Source: Anisus vortex (Eukaryota; Mollusca; Gastropoda; Planorbidae). From it: DNA of 64,000 bases. The notes below the pieces were generated by a model. That model ran no database searches. It saw nothing but the letters and a program-made list of their open reading frames with translations, and was not told the origin of the DNA. Of this stretch, positions 1-11,958 are shown piece after piece (within the stretch, counting starts at the first letter, position 1; each line of letters opens with the position of its first letter). The stretch is from the NCBI GenBank assembly GCA_949126835.1, contig OX421509.1, positions 9,050,411-9,114,410 of the forward strand, written 5' to 3'. Both the position numbers and the translations under genes were made by a program.

Positions 1-87
1 AAAATTGTTCTCTTGAAGTCGAAATGTTGTAACCTTTTACGAATTTGTCGTAAAAATATGCAGGTCAGTTCCGTGTGTGACAACTGA
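1..87. other. left-edge non-coding sequence
   Basis: AT-rich sequence with no recognisable gene or repeat, ending at the target-site duplication of the hAT element. Confidence 0.5.
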
Positions 88-95
88 ATTCTAGA
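88..95. repeat. target-site duplication, left copy (hAT)
   Basis: ATTCTAGA, repeated exactly at 1747-1754 on the other side of the element. Confidence 0.85.
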
Positions 96-1746
96 CAGTG
101 GCGTAGCTAGGGTCATCTGCGCCCAGGGACATGACACAAAGTCTGCGCCCCTTCTCGGACCGACAGAGTCTGGGGGTTCACTGAGCCCACAAGAAAATTT
201 TGAAATTTTACAGTTTATATGGTTAATTTTCGAAGCATCTGGTATTTTAAGGAAATAGAATACAAACTAATAATTCTCTATATGATTGTAAGCATTTTTT
301 TTAAAATATACTCTACTAATTATACATGACTGGAATAGACATAGTCTACAACAAATTGATCCTCCTTGATTTGACTGTCGCAAACTCGTCAATCACGTTT
401 TCAAGTGTTTCTCTTTCGATGCTAAGGAGTGCAAGATCACTCAGACGATCTTGTCCCATTGAAGCACGTAAATAAGACAAAATAAGCTTGAGTTTGCTGA
501 AAGACCGTTCACAGCTTGAAATTGAAACAGCAATTGTTAGACGTATTTGCAGTGAAATGCGCAGATTCGGAAATACGTCATCTCCATATGAAACAATAAG
601 ACAAAGAAGATCCAAAGGAGTTTCCGGTAGAACTTCAGTCCGGGTGTGAGCAGCATTTTGCAGTCTCCGATTTCTGTGCACAATGCGTGACCATTGACGT
701 CAGTGTCGTAGAAATTTCCAAAATCTAAGCAATTTCGACGAAGTGTATCGACATTTGTCTCAGCGAGAAGAATTCTGACGTCTAGTAAAAATCCAAATGT
801 GGTGTTTAGCTTTTTTAGATGTAAAAACCGTATTGATATCTCCTGTTGGAGTCTATCAATTATGCTGTTTATAAAACGTGCAATTTCGTCTTCTGCAGAA
901 AGTCCTGCATCTCTTGCTAATTCTCCAGGCATCCTCCGATGTCGTCTAATCCTTCTGTCAACCTCGATTCCTCAAGTTGTGCATCTTGTTTTTCCATCGT
1001 CTACCGCAACCTGGCTCAAATTATCACGAATGTTGACAAGTTCTTGCTTGCAAATCAAACATTATTTTATGCAAACTTAAGTTATTTATAAATAAGCGAA
1101 ACATATTTTATAGTTGCGACAATACTGAAGTATAATTTGATGTTACCTTAAGCTGCAATGCCCAATTAGAAGTTTTTGTTTTACTAACATCGAATATAGC
1201 GTCTGACAAAAGGATGTGAGATACTGTTTTATACTGGTGTAAGTGAGAGAACGCTACATATTATATTCAACGAGACGAATACTTGTTATCTATCTTTCTC
1301 TTTTCAACTTTTGTGAAGTATTATTATATCTTCCTTGCACTCACGTAAAATCCTATATTCGACCCGAATGTATCCAACCTGTATAATTATTAAAACCAGA
1401 TTCCACTTTTAGTATATGAAGAAAAGGCCTAATATTTGAACCCGAACTGATCTTTGTTGAATAAAAACGCCATCATCAATCCTACATTGTGGATGTGTCA
1501 TTTGTTTATGAGTAGAATGGCGCCCCTTAATGCTCAATGGGGGCGCCAAAATCATGCTTGCCAACTGGTTTGTAATAAAGATATTTGTGGAGCTCCAAAA
1601 TTCGAACTTGCAAACGTATTTGGGATACATTAGTTTACATCAAAATAAAATTAAATAATTAGTTGTAATACTCATTTTGGCGCCCCCTAACGTGGCGCCC
1701 GGGGACATATGTCCCCCCCCCCTGCCCCTCCCTAGCTACGCCATTG
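96..1746 (-). mobile_element. hAT-superfamily DNA transposon, degraded
   Basis: A 1651-bp element bounded by imperfect terminal inverted repeats: CAGTGGCGTAGCTAGGG at the left, and at the right a sequence whose complement reads CAATGGCGTAGCTAGGG. Identical 8-bp direct repeats (ATTCTAGA) flank it at 88-95 and 1747-1754, the target-duplication length expected of hAT elements. The left third contains a broken transposase on the minus strand; the right part has GGCGCCCC-rich subterminal sequence. The ends are well preserved but the coding part is not intact, so this copy cannot move on its own. The limits rest on sequence seen directly; the superfamily call rests on the ends, the duplication and the transposase domain together. 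Confidence 0.85.
346..932 (-). pseudogene. hAT transposase remnant with C-terminal dimerisation domain
   Basis: Two overlapping minus-strand frames (537-932, then 346-681) together read like the C-terminal part of a hAT transposase of the ZMYM1-like kind. The second frame contains SSCERSFSKLKLI followed by LSDLALLSIE, the hallmark of the hAT C-terminal dimerisation domain. The frame change near 540-680 and the lack of an N-terminal catalytic half show that it is broken. In an active element the enzyme would cut and paste the surrounding 96-1746 transposon in the nucleus. Family membership is seen in the motif; inactivity is inferred from the frameshift and truncation. Confidence 0.75.
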
Positions 1747-1754
1747 ATTCTAGA
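1747..1754. repeat. target-site duplication, right copy (hAT)
   Basis: ATTCTAGA, matching the left copy at 88-95. Confidence 0.85.
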
Positions 1755-1802
1755 TGAGTGTTTTGGAGTTAGCACGAACCTGGGATAGATCTCTATGGAA
1801 GT

Positions 1803-2088
1803 GAAGTACCCTTCGGACCAAACTGATCATGGGGCTGGTGAAGCGGCTTTCAACAGTTTCTGTGGCCACGGCATGCTAGGGGGATTGTGTGGTCAGCACA
1901 ATGCCCAGTCGCCTTTACTTTACCCTTCCCCCCCCCCCAACTAGTATCAGGTTCCCATCAGAGCTGGGTAGACAGAGAGTGCACCCTCTCAAGTCCCGTG
2001 GAAAAAAATCCTAGTCTCCACCAGGATTCGAACCCCAGGACTTTCGGATCGCCAGTCGACCGCGCTGCCTCTCGACCACCGTGCCCCT
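1803..2088 (-). mobile_element. tRNA-derived SINE, near full length
   Basis: On the minus strand it starts with a tRNA-like head (GGGGCACGGTGGTCGAG) and has a B-box-like GGGTTCGAATCC. The SINE body follows (ACCCAGCTCTGATGGG, then GGTAAAGTAAAGGCG), with a conserved tail ending in GGGTACTTCAC. It belongs to the same family as about eleven other copies in this window. Confidence 0.8.
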
Positions 2089-2466
2089 GTGGAAGCAAAC
2101 AACTATTTTTTTTTTTCTCTTTTCGGGAAATTCCCGGTTTTCTCGCCGCTTATCTGCTTGGATGATTTCCTTTGATACTGCAACACGTTGAGGTTGAAAG
2201 CTGTGTCTTGTTCGTGAGTAACCCATTTCAGAGCCTCAAGATGATTCTCTTTTGTTGTTGTCCAGTGGAAGGACGAACGGGTAAATGGGGATAGTGTGGT
2301 CAGGGGCAATAAAGACCTCTGGGTTTGAAAGTTGCGGAAAAAAAAAAGTGAGAAATTCCTCCAATTTGTACAATATTCACAGTCCAGTTTGGCCTATAGT
2401 GTTGTGGGACGCTTATATTTTTTTAATGGTCATTACTCTAGTGAAATCACATTTGTTTATGTTGTT
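2089..2466. other. non-coding spacer
   Basis: I see no gene or known element here. It separates the SINE from the first minisatellite. Confidence 0.5.
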
Positions 2467-2869
2467 AAAGAAGTCTTGTTAGACTGTAGACTATCTTATT
2501 TTCCTATTTATTTCATGACATGTTAAAGACGTCTTGTTAGACTGTAGACTATCTTTTTTTCCTATTTATTTCATGACATGTTAAAGACGTCTTGTTAGAC
2601 TGTAGACTATCTTATTTTCCTATTTATTTCATGACATGTTAAAGACGTCTTGTTAGACTGTAGACTATCTTATTTTCCTATTTATTTCATGACATGTTAA
2701 AGACGTCTTGTTAGACTGTAGACTATCTTATTTTCCTATTTCATGACATGTTAAAGACGTCTTGTTAGACTGTAGACTATCTTATTTTCCTATTTCATGA
2801 CATGTTAAAGACGTCTTGTTAGACTGTAGACTATCTTATTTTCCTATTTCATGACATGTTAAAGACGTC
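2467..2869. repeat. minisatellite, 58-bp then 54-bp units, 7 copies
   Basis: The start of the unit (AAAGACGTCTTGTTAGAC) recurs at 2525, 2583, 2641, 2699, 2753, 2807 and 2861. The first units are 58 bp. The later ones are 54 bp because a TTTA inside the unit is missing. The array stops abruptly where the next minisatellite starts. Confidence 0.9.
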
Positions 2870-3197
2870 AAATAACAAAGAGCAAGTAACTCCACTGACA
2901 CAAATAACAAAGAGCAAGTAACTCCACTGACACAAATAACAAAGAGCAAGTAACTCCACTGACACAAATAACAAAGAGCAAGTAACTCTACTGACACACG
3001 TAACAAAGAGCAAGTAACTCTACTGACACACTGACACAAATAACAAAGAGCAAGTAACTCCACTGACACAAATAACAAAGAGCAAGTAACTCCACTGACA
3101 CAAATAACAAAGAGCAAGTAACTCTACTGACACACTGACACAAATAACAAAGAGCAAGTAACTCCACTGACACAAATAATAAAGAGCAAGTAACTCC
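2870..3197. repeat. minisatellite, 32-bp units with 8-bp insertions
   Basis: About ten units of AAATAACAAAGAGCAAGT plus ACTCCACTGACAC. AGCAAG recurs every 32 bp, except for two 40-bp steps (3009 to 3049 and 3113 to 3153) where CTGACACA is doubled. Minus-strand open frames across it are products of periodicity, not genes. Confidence 0.9.
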
Positions 3198-3479
3198 GTC
3201 TCACTACTACACAAAGCTTTTAATTTTGTTTGAAATTATTATTTTGTTGTTGTTGGTTGATGTCTTGGAAGCACAATGAACATATTTATCAGCTGCTGGA
3301 CACAAAATTAAAAAAAAAACGTTTTTTTATTAATTATCATTATAATAATAATTTTTTTTTATGTTTGGCTTTTATTGTTTTTTGTAGAAATAGGACACGC
3401 GACACGTGATCACTAAAGGAGAGAGGCAAACAAAAAGGGAGGGGCAGGGGGGGACTGGGGGGAAATTATATATATATAT

Positions 3480-3510
<31 letters not shown>

Positions 3511-4704
3511 CATATATATAATAACAAATTAGGAGAACAAGGGGGAGATAATACAATGAATCAAAACTAAAACAAAGGGGGCAAAATAATACAGTGAGTC
3601 TGAACATTTATAATAATTAATATTTAAAAAAAATAAACATGAGAATGTAAAACAATATTTATATATAAAAAGTGCCCTTGTCACTCGTGACGTAACACAC
3701 AATAAAATATAATGAAGGACTGGGGGATGGAAAAAAATAGGGCGTGGAGGGAGGGGAGGGCTTGTATAGAAATCTAGACGTAGATAATATAGACTCAACT
3801 TCATCTATACTGTAAAACAACACGCAGTTTTAAATTTACATGAGTTTGTGTTTTTTTTTCTTTTTTTTAAACATATAATAATAACAATAATAATAAATTG
3901 ATGATGATAATAAATCGTAGAAATGACGTCGTATGAAATTGTACCAGAATGTAAAAAAATAAAATATAAAAAAATGAACGGTTGAGGGATTCAGAAAAAA
4001 AAAATGAATTAAAACAAATGGACACTGTTTTTTTTTAAATTATAGTTTAGTATTTAGCCCTTGCAACAAACAAAAAAATATCTGGAATACATAATGTTGA
4101 AGAAACGTGTGATCTTTTTCAGGGTATTAAGCAGCCTTGAAAAGTTTCAACATGTGGCGTGGTGACCTAATTAATTAAGAACGAATGTGGGGACATTCGT
4201 ATACGAGGTGTATCCGATTTTTTAAACATTACGAAGGGGTGTAAGAGTTAGGTAAAAAAATAAATTTTATAAAACTTAAACAAAAAATTTAAAATAAAAA
4301 TAAACAAAAATTAACTCGATTTTTCTTTTCTTAATGAAATGGGGTTTAGGTTCTCCATAGATTGTGGATTTTTGTTCGTTCCTACATCCCTTATCCTCCC
4401 TCAAACTGGTGTAAAAATATGTCGATGTCGTCTGCTACGCTAAATCAAATAATTTCCATTGAAATTGTCATAACGTTTGATGGATTTTTTTTATATTTTA
4501 TAGCCACTTATAAAGTGTTAAGCACTAAACTTTTTTTCTTCATTCATTATATCTTAGTGTTGCATTTTACGTAAACATAACCTTAAAATGTAGATATCTA
4601 AAAGTCTACTATAAAAAGAATTTTGAGAAAGCCGAAAAGAAATTTTTTAGAGGCTTTAATAACAAAATAGTGAATTATCCAATAGGGTGGTTTTATTTTT
4701 TTGG

Positions 4705-4731
4705 TCACGTGATGTTATTCCTTTAAATAGA
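4705..4731 (+). promoter_or_regulatory. E-box plus TATA-like module (candidate)
   Basis: CACGTG at 4706-4711 is followed 10 bp later by a TTTAAATAG TATA-like box. The same arrangement appears at 12687-12725. No gene was found downstream. Confidence 0.25.
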
Positions 4732-5144
4732 AACAAACATTGTTGTTATTTTACGTATAGCAGAATTATTTCTGTGTGGTTCACAGGTTGGGCTATAAAA
4801 TTACTTTAGCAAAATGATAAGATACAAAATATGTATATATATATTAATAAATAAATAAAACAACCTTTTTTTGTTTTAGAAATCAAATATCGTGTATAGT
4901 TAAATATCGTCTCAGATGAGTATCTTCAGTATCGTACTCGAATACAATTGCCAGAAGAAGAGTGACGATAAAAAAAGAACAAAAAACCAAAAGTAATCAG
5001 AAAGTAAAAAAAAAAGACACAATTTATAGTATCGATCTACGCTTGCAGAACTGGCCAGATTTTTGGCTGGAGCTCATTGTATGCCTATTTGGCTGAGTTT
5101 GTTTTTTTTTAAATACACTTTATTTTTTAAAAACTTTAACCCTG

Positions 5145-5253
5145 ATTGGCTAGTTGTTTATAGCTAGAACGTGTGGCGTGTAGTCATTGGTTCTCGTGAG
5201 ACAGGCGGGGATACTTGGGGAGGGAGGGGAAATTGGGGAGTTGCCTATAAATA
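5145..5253 (+). promoter_or_regulatory. CCAAT/TATA promoter-like module (candidate)
   Basis: Two inverted CCAAT boxes (ATTGG at 5145-5149 and 5186-5190) lie upstream of a consensus TATAAATA at 5246-5253. G-rich sequence separates them. The spacing fits an RNA polymerase II core promoter, but no downstream exon was identified. Confidence 0.3.
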
Positions 5254-6030
5254 CAAAACTTTCTTAAACCTACCAAAAAAAAATGTGTAACATAAAAAAA
5301 AAAACATGTTCAGAAATATAATGGCTCTTACATTGTATTATGATCACAATGCACGCTCACACACACACACACGCACACACACACACAATAATCATAATAT
5401 TATGAGGAATAATTAAAAAATAAGAATTTGAACAAGGAGCAACATCATGCTTACCTATAAAATAAAATTTAAAAATAAACGAAACAAATCATTATTTCAT
5501 GTTTCTTTCATGATAATTTCTTTAGCTTTACCCTTCACAACAATAACATTATTAAAAAAAAAAACAATGAAAAAAAACACAAAAATAAGTTTGTAATAAA
5601 ACAACAACAACAAAATTAAAGGAAATACATGTTCCAGATGAACTATACAGTGTATATATATATAATAATAATAATATATACATATATCTTTGGTACAGAA
5701 GTGGATAAAATACAACAAGAAGATAAATATATTATAGTGACATTCACTTCAAAAAAGTTTGGACCTTTGTTTATATATATATATATGTGTGTAAGTGTTT
5801 GTTGTTTGTGTTTGCTGGTAGTTTTTTGGGTGATTTCACGGCGATATCACGTTTTTTTAGGACAACTTTTAGGGTTCGGAAACTGTCATGACGCGGCTCT
5901 TTGAAAAACAAACAAAAAACAAGTGTCAGGTTAAGGCTTGGGGGGGAGGGCGGCGGGGGGAAGGGACGCATCGAGATGAAGGAGGGGGTGGGGCTTTGCA
6001 GACACTGGCAACAACTAACTGTGGCGATCC

Positions 6031-6069
<39 letters not shown>

Positions 6070-6133
6070 CCTGTTTATGTCAAATGTCAGTATTTATTTT
6101 TGGGGGGCACGGTTTGACGCCGGTGTCTTTCAG

Positions 6134-6191
6134 TGACGAGGACCTGATATCATTGAGTGACGCTGGCAGTAATAACGTGTCACCGTGTCAG
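6134..6191 (+). other. exon-like island, unassigned
   Basis: A 58-bp segment preceded by CTTTCAG and ending CAG|GTAAAT, the signals of a spliced plus-strand exon. In one frame it reads DEDLISLSDAGSNNVSPCQ. It is richer in G and C than its surroundings and contains no stop in that frame. The DEDLISLS start resembles the first residues of the Maf extended homology region, but the residues that should follow are absent. It may be an isolated exon of an otherwise unseen gene, or chance. Confidence 0.25.
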
Positions 6192-6546
6192 GTAAATATC
6201 ACTGCACGCGTCAATTAATGCAAGACACCGACCCACCCCCACGTCACCCGCCATAATCATGAACGTTCACCTCAATATATACTATTGTTGTACCCTTTTT
6301 TTTTTTGTCAAATTTGATACAGGAACTTACAAAATGGCTGCTCGGTGCAATTGTTGAACTGTATACAAACAACAAGAAACCACACTCAAAAAATAGTTCG
6401 TCTGTTCCCCTCGGGAAAAAAAGTCCCCCACGTTGAGTCCCCATGGTGAACCCAACACAGACCAAGGACATGAAATGTATATTTTTTTATATATAATATT
6501 ATACGCTCACATAGAATAGTGTGTTGGGATGGTATAGCGGACGTGG

Positions 6547-6680
6547 TTAAAATACGCGTGTTTGTGTGTTAGATTTGTGTGTGGTGTGTTAAAATACGCG
6601 TGTTTGTGTGTTAGATTTGTGTGTGGTGTGTTAAAATACGCGTGTTTGTGTGTTAGATTTGTGTGTGGTGCGTTAAAGTT
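6547..6680. repeat. 42-bp tandem repeat, about 3 copies
   Basis: GTTAAAATACGCGTGTTTGT recurs at 6547, 6589 and 6631, then decays. Each unit ends in GTTAGATTTGTGTGTGGTGT. Confidence 0.85.
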
Positions 6681-7349
6681 AGGTTTGTGTCGTGTTAGGT
6701 TTTTGGGTGTGTGATTGTTAAGTTTATTAGTATGAAGAAGCACCGGGCCACACAGCTCCTACTGTGTTATGTAATCTATTTTTACGTGGTTTTTTCTTGT
6801 ACCAACCGAACAAAAAAATGGAACGGGTATAATATGTTCTATATATTATATAGATACGTGTTTTTTTTATGCATCAAGATAGCTGGATTGTTTCGAACGA
6901 CAAAAAACACAAAACATTATAGACCGATCATCATATATATATATATATATATTTCTTTATGTATATTTCTTTCTCTAACAGCCGTGTACATTTGTCAATC
7001 ATGACTTGCGTAATGTCATCCAGGTGTAATCACCTGGCATATGTCATTTGATCCAGTTTTTGTGCTGCCATGTAATCATGTATGCAATGGGGAGTGATTA
7101 AATACATATGCAATTCGTAATGTAAAAAAAAAAAAGAAAAAAGAAAAAAATGAAGGAGTTTGGGAAATAAACAACGTAGTTTTTCTACAGCAGCCGATAG
7201 GACGACGGGTGGTTGGGGGATGGGAATAAATGCCAAGTGTAGATGTATGTCATTTCCTTTTAAGTGAGAATAGCCTCACTGCCCTATTTAAATCACAAAA
7301 TGTCAGCCAAGCAACACCCCCTCCCCGCTTATTTAAACCAATCAGCGAC

Positions 7350-7904
7350 ATTGTATTACCGAAGACTATAAATAATAAGATGGACCGCTTGCTATATTTT
7401 CAAGAGTTGAATAGTTAGTTTACGCATGCGCGGCCTACGCTTTGTACTCAAGTATTCCTGTGTAAACAAAAAGGAAACTTGTAAACTGTATTGCAAGGTG
7501 CTGTCTATATTAACGGGCGAAACCTAAGAATAAGATATATTGTTTATATTCTGTATACTTTTAATAAATTCAAGCCTCAATTAATGTTACTCTCTGTAAT
7601 TCAAAACTTTAGTCAATGTTAATGTTTGTAATAAAAAACTTTACCCTTTCGTTTTAGAAAAAAAAACTCTAGTAAGATGCACCGCTAGCTATATTTTTAG
7701 AGCTTATGTGTTCTTTTTTTCCGTGCGCAGCCAATATAACGCTGTCCTAATCTTAATTTTTCCATTGAACAAAATTATAGCGATTAAATAAAAAGAAAGT
7801 GTATATTAAAAAACGATAATTGGGAATTGCGAAAAGAAGTCATTATAGTCATCAAATAACAGAGCAAGCGGTCCATTTTTAATAAAGTCTTTGGTTTTTA
7901 CAAT
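7350..7904. mobile_element. inverted-repeat element, possible MITE
   Basis: The arms 7350-7393 and 7863-7904 are inverted copies of each other. Both read ATTGTA, then ACC.AAGACT, then ATGGACCGCTTGCT, with a few mismatches and gaps. A third, direct copy of the inner motif (AAGATGCACCGCTAGCTATA) is at 7674-7697. No target duplication is clear and no protein is encoded. Confidence 0.4.
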
Positions 7905-8150
7905 AACGTTCTAACAACGTCGACTAAAAATCTTCATTTGAATAACCAAAATTGGAAAATGACAGTGTTTAAGAGACGTAAAGATTAAACACAGAATTTA
8001 TATATTTTTTTTAAAACGTGGAATGAAGCGTTTGAACACCCAACAGATAAGAATAACGATTCTACACAAACAAACAAACGAAAATGTGGTACAGAAAAAA
8101 AAAAACAAAGATGTCTGCCGCGATTTTTGTCGCTCCATAAGAGAACGCCG

Positions 8151-8252
8151 CGATATAAAAAGGTGATCAGCGATTGGTCCGAACGGGACGGTCATGTCAC
8201 AGTCATGTGACAAGAATGGAGAGATGGGGCGCTTTCCTGATTGGTTGATTGG
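8151..8252. promoter_or_regulatory. CCAAT-rich segment (candidate regulatory)
   Basis: Three inverted CCAAT boxes (8173-8177, 8240-8244, 8248-8252) lie beside GATATAAAAAGG and a pair of CATGTCACAG/CATGTGACA motifs. On the plus strand the CCAAT boxes lie downstream of the TATA, and on the minus strand the TATA is poor, so the orientation is unresolved. No transcript is evident. Confidence 0.2.
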
Positions 8253-9556
8253 TTTTTGCGTAGTTTTGACGGCGGGAGCTTGCATGCATGGTGGGCCGAG
8301 TATTATGTCCAGGTGTCATGTCTACAATTTTCAGTCTCATAAATTATTAGAGTTGAGAAAACAAACAAAAAAAAGAACTAAATAAACAGTGGATGAGTTG
8401 AATGGTTTTCTTGTGAGCAGCTCAGTGAGAAACTTGACATGAAATTATATAATGTAATCATCATTAATCATAACAGTAGTACATCAGAAGGTTTACAGTA
8501 TTCATTCATAGATTTTAAACGTTTGTTCAATTACATTTAAAAGAAAGAAAGATACAGTGATGTACTGTAAATACTTGAAAAAAACAAGCAACAACCTACA
8601 GTGATTCTCACGAAAGGGGGAAAATACTTTTTGGCCCTATTTTTGTATCTCCTTCATTCTGATTTGCATGCAGACGATATCAGTTTGAGCTTGTGTCATG
8701 AATGGTTGCTGTGCTTGAATTGCGCTTATTTTTACATGGGGGTTTAGTGAATGTTTTTAGGGTGTGGTTTATTGACATTTTTCAAACAAAGGTTAAAAAA
8801 ACACTTATTCGATTTATGTTAATAACATAGGGTAAATGTAAAGCGCATTCGAAGACTAATTGTTATGAATAGCGCTATACATAAAATGCTGTAATTTGTT
8901 GATGTAATGGTGCTTAATTTTTTGTTTAAATTTTCTTGGCGCGTCAGTGGTGATTTTTTGTACACTAGATTTCCCCTCAGACTCCGTGTATGTGCAATAT
9001 AGTGATAACATTTTCTTGTAACAATCTGCCTGTTAGTGTGATGAGCTTTTTCTTGTTATTGTAGTGTTTTGTTTGTTCTATAACGCGTGGCACGTGAACA
9101 GTGTGATAACACATGAGACAATCAATTGAATAAAACTTTAAACAAAGAATTCAACAATAAAGACAGCAAGCCGGTAAAGAAAAGAGGTTTAAAAAAAACA
9201 CAAATCTAGGTATATATACACAAACAAATCTTGGTATATATATATATATATATACACACACAAATCAAAAGTTTCACATTTTTCTTCATAATCAGACAAA
9301 AAGAAAATATATAACACATGTAGATGTAGTTCTTGTACCGCGACTGTGGTACACGCGGGGAATAAATTACAAGATCAACAGACGTTTGCCGCAGACGATA
9401 TTTATTGGTGGTTTGAGTTTGGGTCAAATACGCAACTAACAGGCTTTTTAAAAAAAAAAAAACTTAAATCTAGATTATCTTAACCAACTAAATTTAAAAA
9501 AAAAAATTTTCAATAAAATAAACATTGGTTAAGTCTTTGTAGTTCGGGTTACAATT

Positions 9557-9650
9557 AGGGTCCGTCCATAAATGACGTCGCGCAACTAGAGGCGAGGGAG
9601 GAATAAAAAAGAATAAACGAGGTGGGGGTAATTATGTGACGTTACATCAT
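9557..9650. mobile_element. terminal-repeat fragment (candidate MITE)
   Basis: GGGTCCGTCCATAAATGACG followed by CGCGCAAC resembles the end of a short inverted-repeat element common in invertebrate genomes. The other terminus was not found, so this is weak. Confidence 0.25.
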
Positions 9651-11228
9651 ACAAAGCACTACGCGCGTTTAAATTGAAATCCTCACTTTAAACAAGCTTC
9701 ACTTAATTAAATACTTAATTAAATACGGTAATTATATTCGTTATTTTTATACTTTTACGAAAACTACAAGAGAAGTGAATTGAAAACAACATAACTTGGA
9801 AATATGGTATGTTTTTTTTTTACTTTTGGGGTGGAATGGGGGCATTGAAGTTTGCTATATTTCAAGGGCGCCAATATTTTCCAAAATAAGGGCTAGGGTT
9901 AGGCTAAGTTTTTTTGTTTTTTTTTTTAAACCACACTCACACACTTACAAAGTTGATTTAAAACGTAAAGCAGCTGTCTCGGACACAAATTTTAAATTAG
10001 ACATGGAAAAAAGACAAATCACAGATCAATGGCCGGAGGGGGGGGGGGGAGAGTAGCGTTATATATGATTCGTGAAATTTTCTAAACATAAAAAAAAAGA
10101 TTACTTTGACGCTAAAAAAAAAATGTACAGTTTGAAGGTCATGCCGTGCGCATTTGCTGCGGATATGAAATATGAATGAGTACACACAAGAAGAAATATG
10201 CATTTTCTTTTGTTTTAAAACGGGAAATACCGATTCTCTAGACGGGAATTACCGATGCTGTGATGTGGGTATTTCCGATATCTATTTATATATATAAATA
10301 TAATCACGAGGCTATAACATCATCATCATAAATGTTAACAAAATGTGTTCATAGGGTGTCATACATCATTGTTCATCTTAAAGAAAAGAAAAAAAACACA
10401 AATCAAATCAATTCTAATCATCACACTGAAATGTAACAACACTTAAAAGTTGTTATATATAAACTTTGTACAGCAAGCGAAGCGTATTTTTTATGTGTGT
10501 GGTGATTTTTTATCTCTTAGCACACAAACATACGAGAAAATGTCATAGTTGAGAGGTCGGGGTAGGGGTGCATGGGCGGGAATGGGAGGGGTGGTGTTAT
10601 CTGTTATCACTGTTATCTCCGTCCATTATAATACCGTATGCAAAAACATTATTCATTATTATTATTATTATAGTAACGACCTAGAAATAACAGCTAGAAA
10701 GTATTTTAAAGAAAAAGTAAAGCAAATGCAAGTAGCACGACATTTAGGTAAACAGAAGATGCATTGTGGGTTTTTCTTTTTTGTATATCTATATATATAT
10801 ATATATAATATATATGTCATTATATGCGTTTAATATACTTATACCAACAGAATGAATAGTTATAATAATAATAAAACAACACAAAAAATTGAGAGCATCA
10901 GAAAAAAAAGCAATTGATCGAATACTGAAACGACAACCAGAAAAAACAACAGCTGAATGTGTGAGAACAATTTTCTGGGGAGAGTCGTGGGGCGTCCGAA
11001 ATTTTAACAAGACTTTTGAGTGTATGAATGTTCTGCTACGGTCCTCGAACCCAGCACCGCCGCGATAAATCGCACGAGCGTTGTCGCCTTGCAATGTTGC
11101 AAATCAAATTGAAATTGCCTTGAAGAAATGTGCAATTCTTTTTTCGCTGGCGCTATATTCTAGAGCTAACAATGTTTTTATTTTTATTTACTCTCGTCGC
11201 GATTTATCGCTGGTGTGAATACCTAAGG

Positions 11229-11458
11229 CAGTGGTCGGCAACCTTTTGATAATAATAGTGTGCCAAAAATAGGATTTTTAATCCATTCAGCGCGCCAGCA
11301 GACTAAAAGTCAACCTGCTCTTCCAATAAACTTCTTGAGAAGAGGTTTGAATAGGCGTTTTATTTGTTCTTTTCTTTGTGAGTCTTCCGCGTGACATTGA
11401 AAAAAATCGCTCTGCGAAACAAGTGTCTAGCACGCGTGCCGTAGGTTGCCGACCCCTG
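11229..11458. mobile_element. non-autonomous hAT MITE
   Basis: A 230-bp element. The left end is CAGTGGTCGGCAACCT and the right end complement is CAGGGGTCGGCAACCT. The flanking 8-mers ACCTAAGG (11221-11228) and AACTAAGG (11459-11466) differ by one base, fitting an aged hAT target duplication. It has no coding capacity. Related copies lie at 36769 and 39903. Confidence 0.8.
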
Positions 11459-11958
11459 AACTAAGGGGATGTTGGGATTCTATCGGAATGGAAAAAGGGG
11501 CTATACGAGATGATGCGATATGATGAGTAAAAACAACAACTATGTACAGATATTTTCTATCTATGCGACGGGTCTTCTCAGAGATATCTTATATATGAAA
11601 GAATGAATACACTGTAGACTTAGATTATTTGGCGTTGAGTAACTGTATGCGCATGTCAGTTAACTGCGCACCTATGAGACAGTAGAAAAAAACAACATCA
11701 ACATATGGCTCCCTTTTTGCGATTTTCGCCTATCTTTCTTAGGGCAGGGTTGTCGAAAAAGATAACACCCCAGACCATTACTCCCGTAAAGTTTTTATAT
11801 CTGTAGGCTACCCGGTAATAGTGGAGAAAAACAAAATTATAGTGACCCCGTTTTTGGTTTTAATCGAATTATATAATAATAATAATATAGACTATTTCTT
11901 TAGTGGAATAGTTTTGAGGTATGATCTTGACTGACAAGGCTTTTTTTTTTCAAAACAG

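Larger units (their letters stand above)
3198..6133. other. AT-rich non-coding region with simple repeats
   Basis: No coding frame looks real. It contains (TA)n at 3467-3520, a CA tract near 5358-5388, (TA)n at 6033-6062, many homopolymer A/T runs, and promoter-like modules at 4705-4731 and 5145-5253 that are listed separately. Confidence 0.5.
6692..11228. other. AT-rich non-coding region
   Basis: No recognisable gene. It includes (TA)n tracts near 6930-6955 and 9235-9255, an inverted-repeat element at 7350-7904, a CCAAT-rich segment at 8151-8252, a possible terminal-repeat fragment near 9560-9650 and a small inverted repeat at 11058-11211. Confidence 0.5.

Noticed and set aside
2467..3197. 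CRISPR-like regular repeats
   Set aside because: The units are head-to-tail without unique spacers, and the DNA is eukaryotic.
2836..3214. Repetitive minus-strand frames (SLLFVSVELLALCYLCQ repeats)
   Set aside because: They are produced by the 32-bp minisatellite, whose repeat allows reading in more than one frame.
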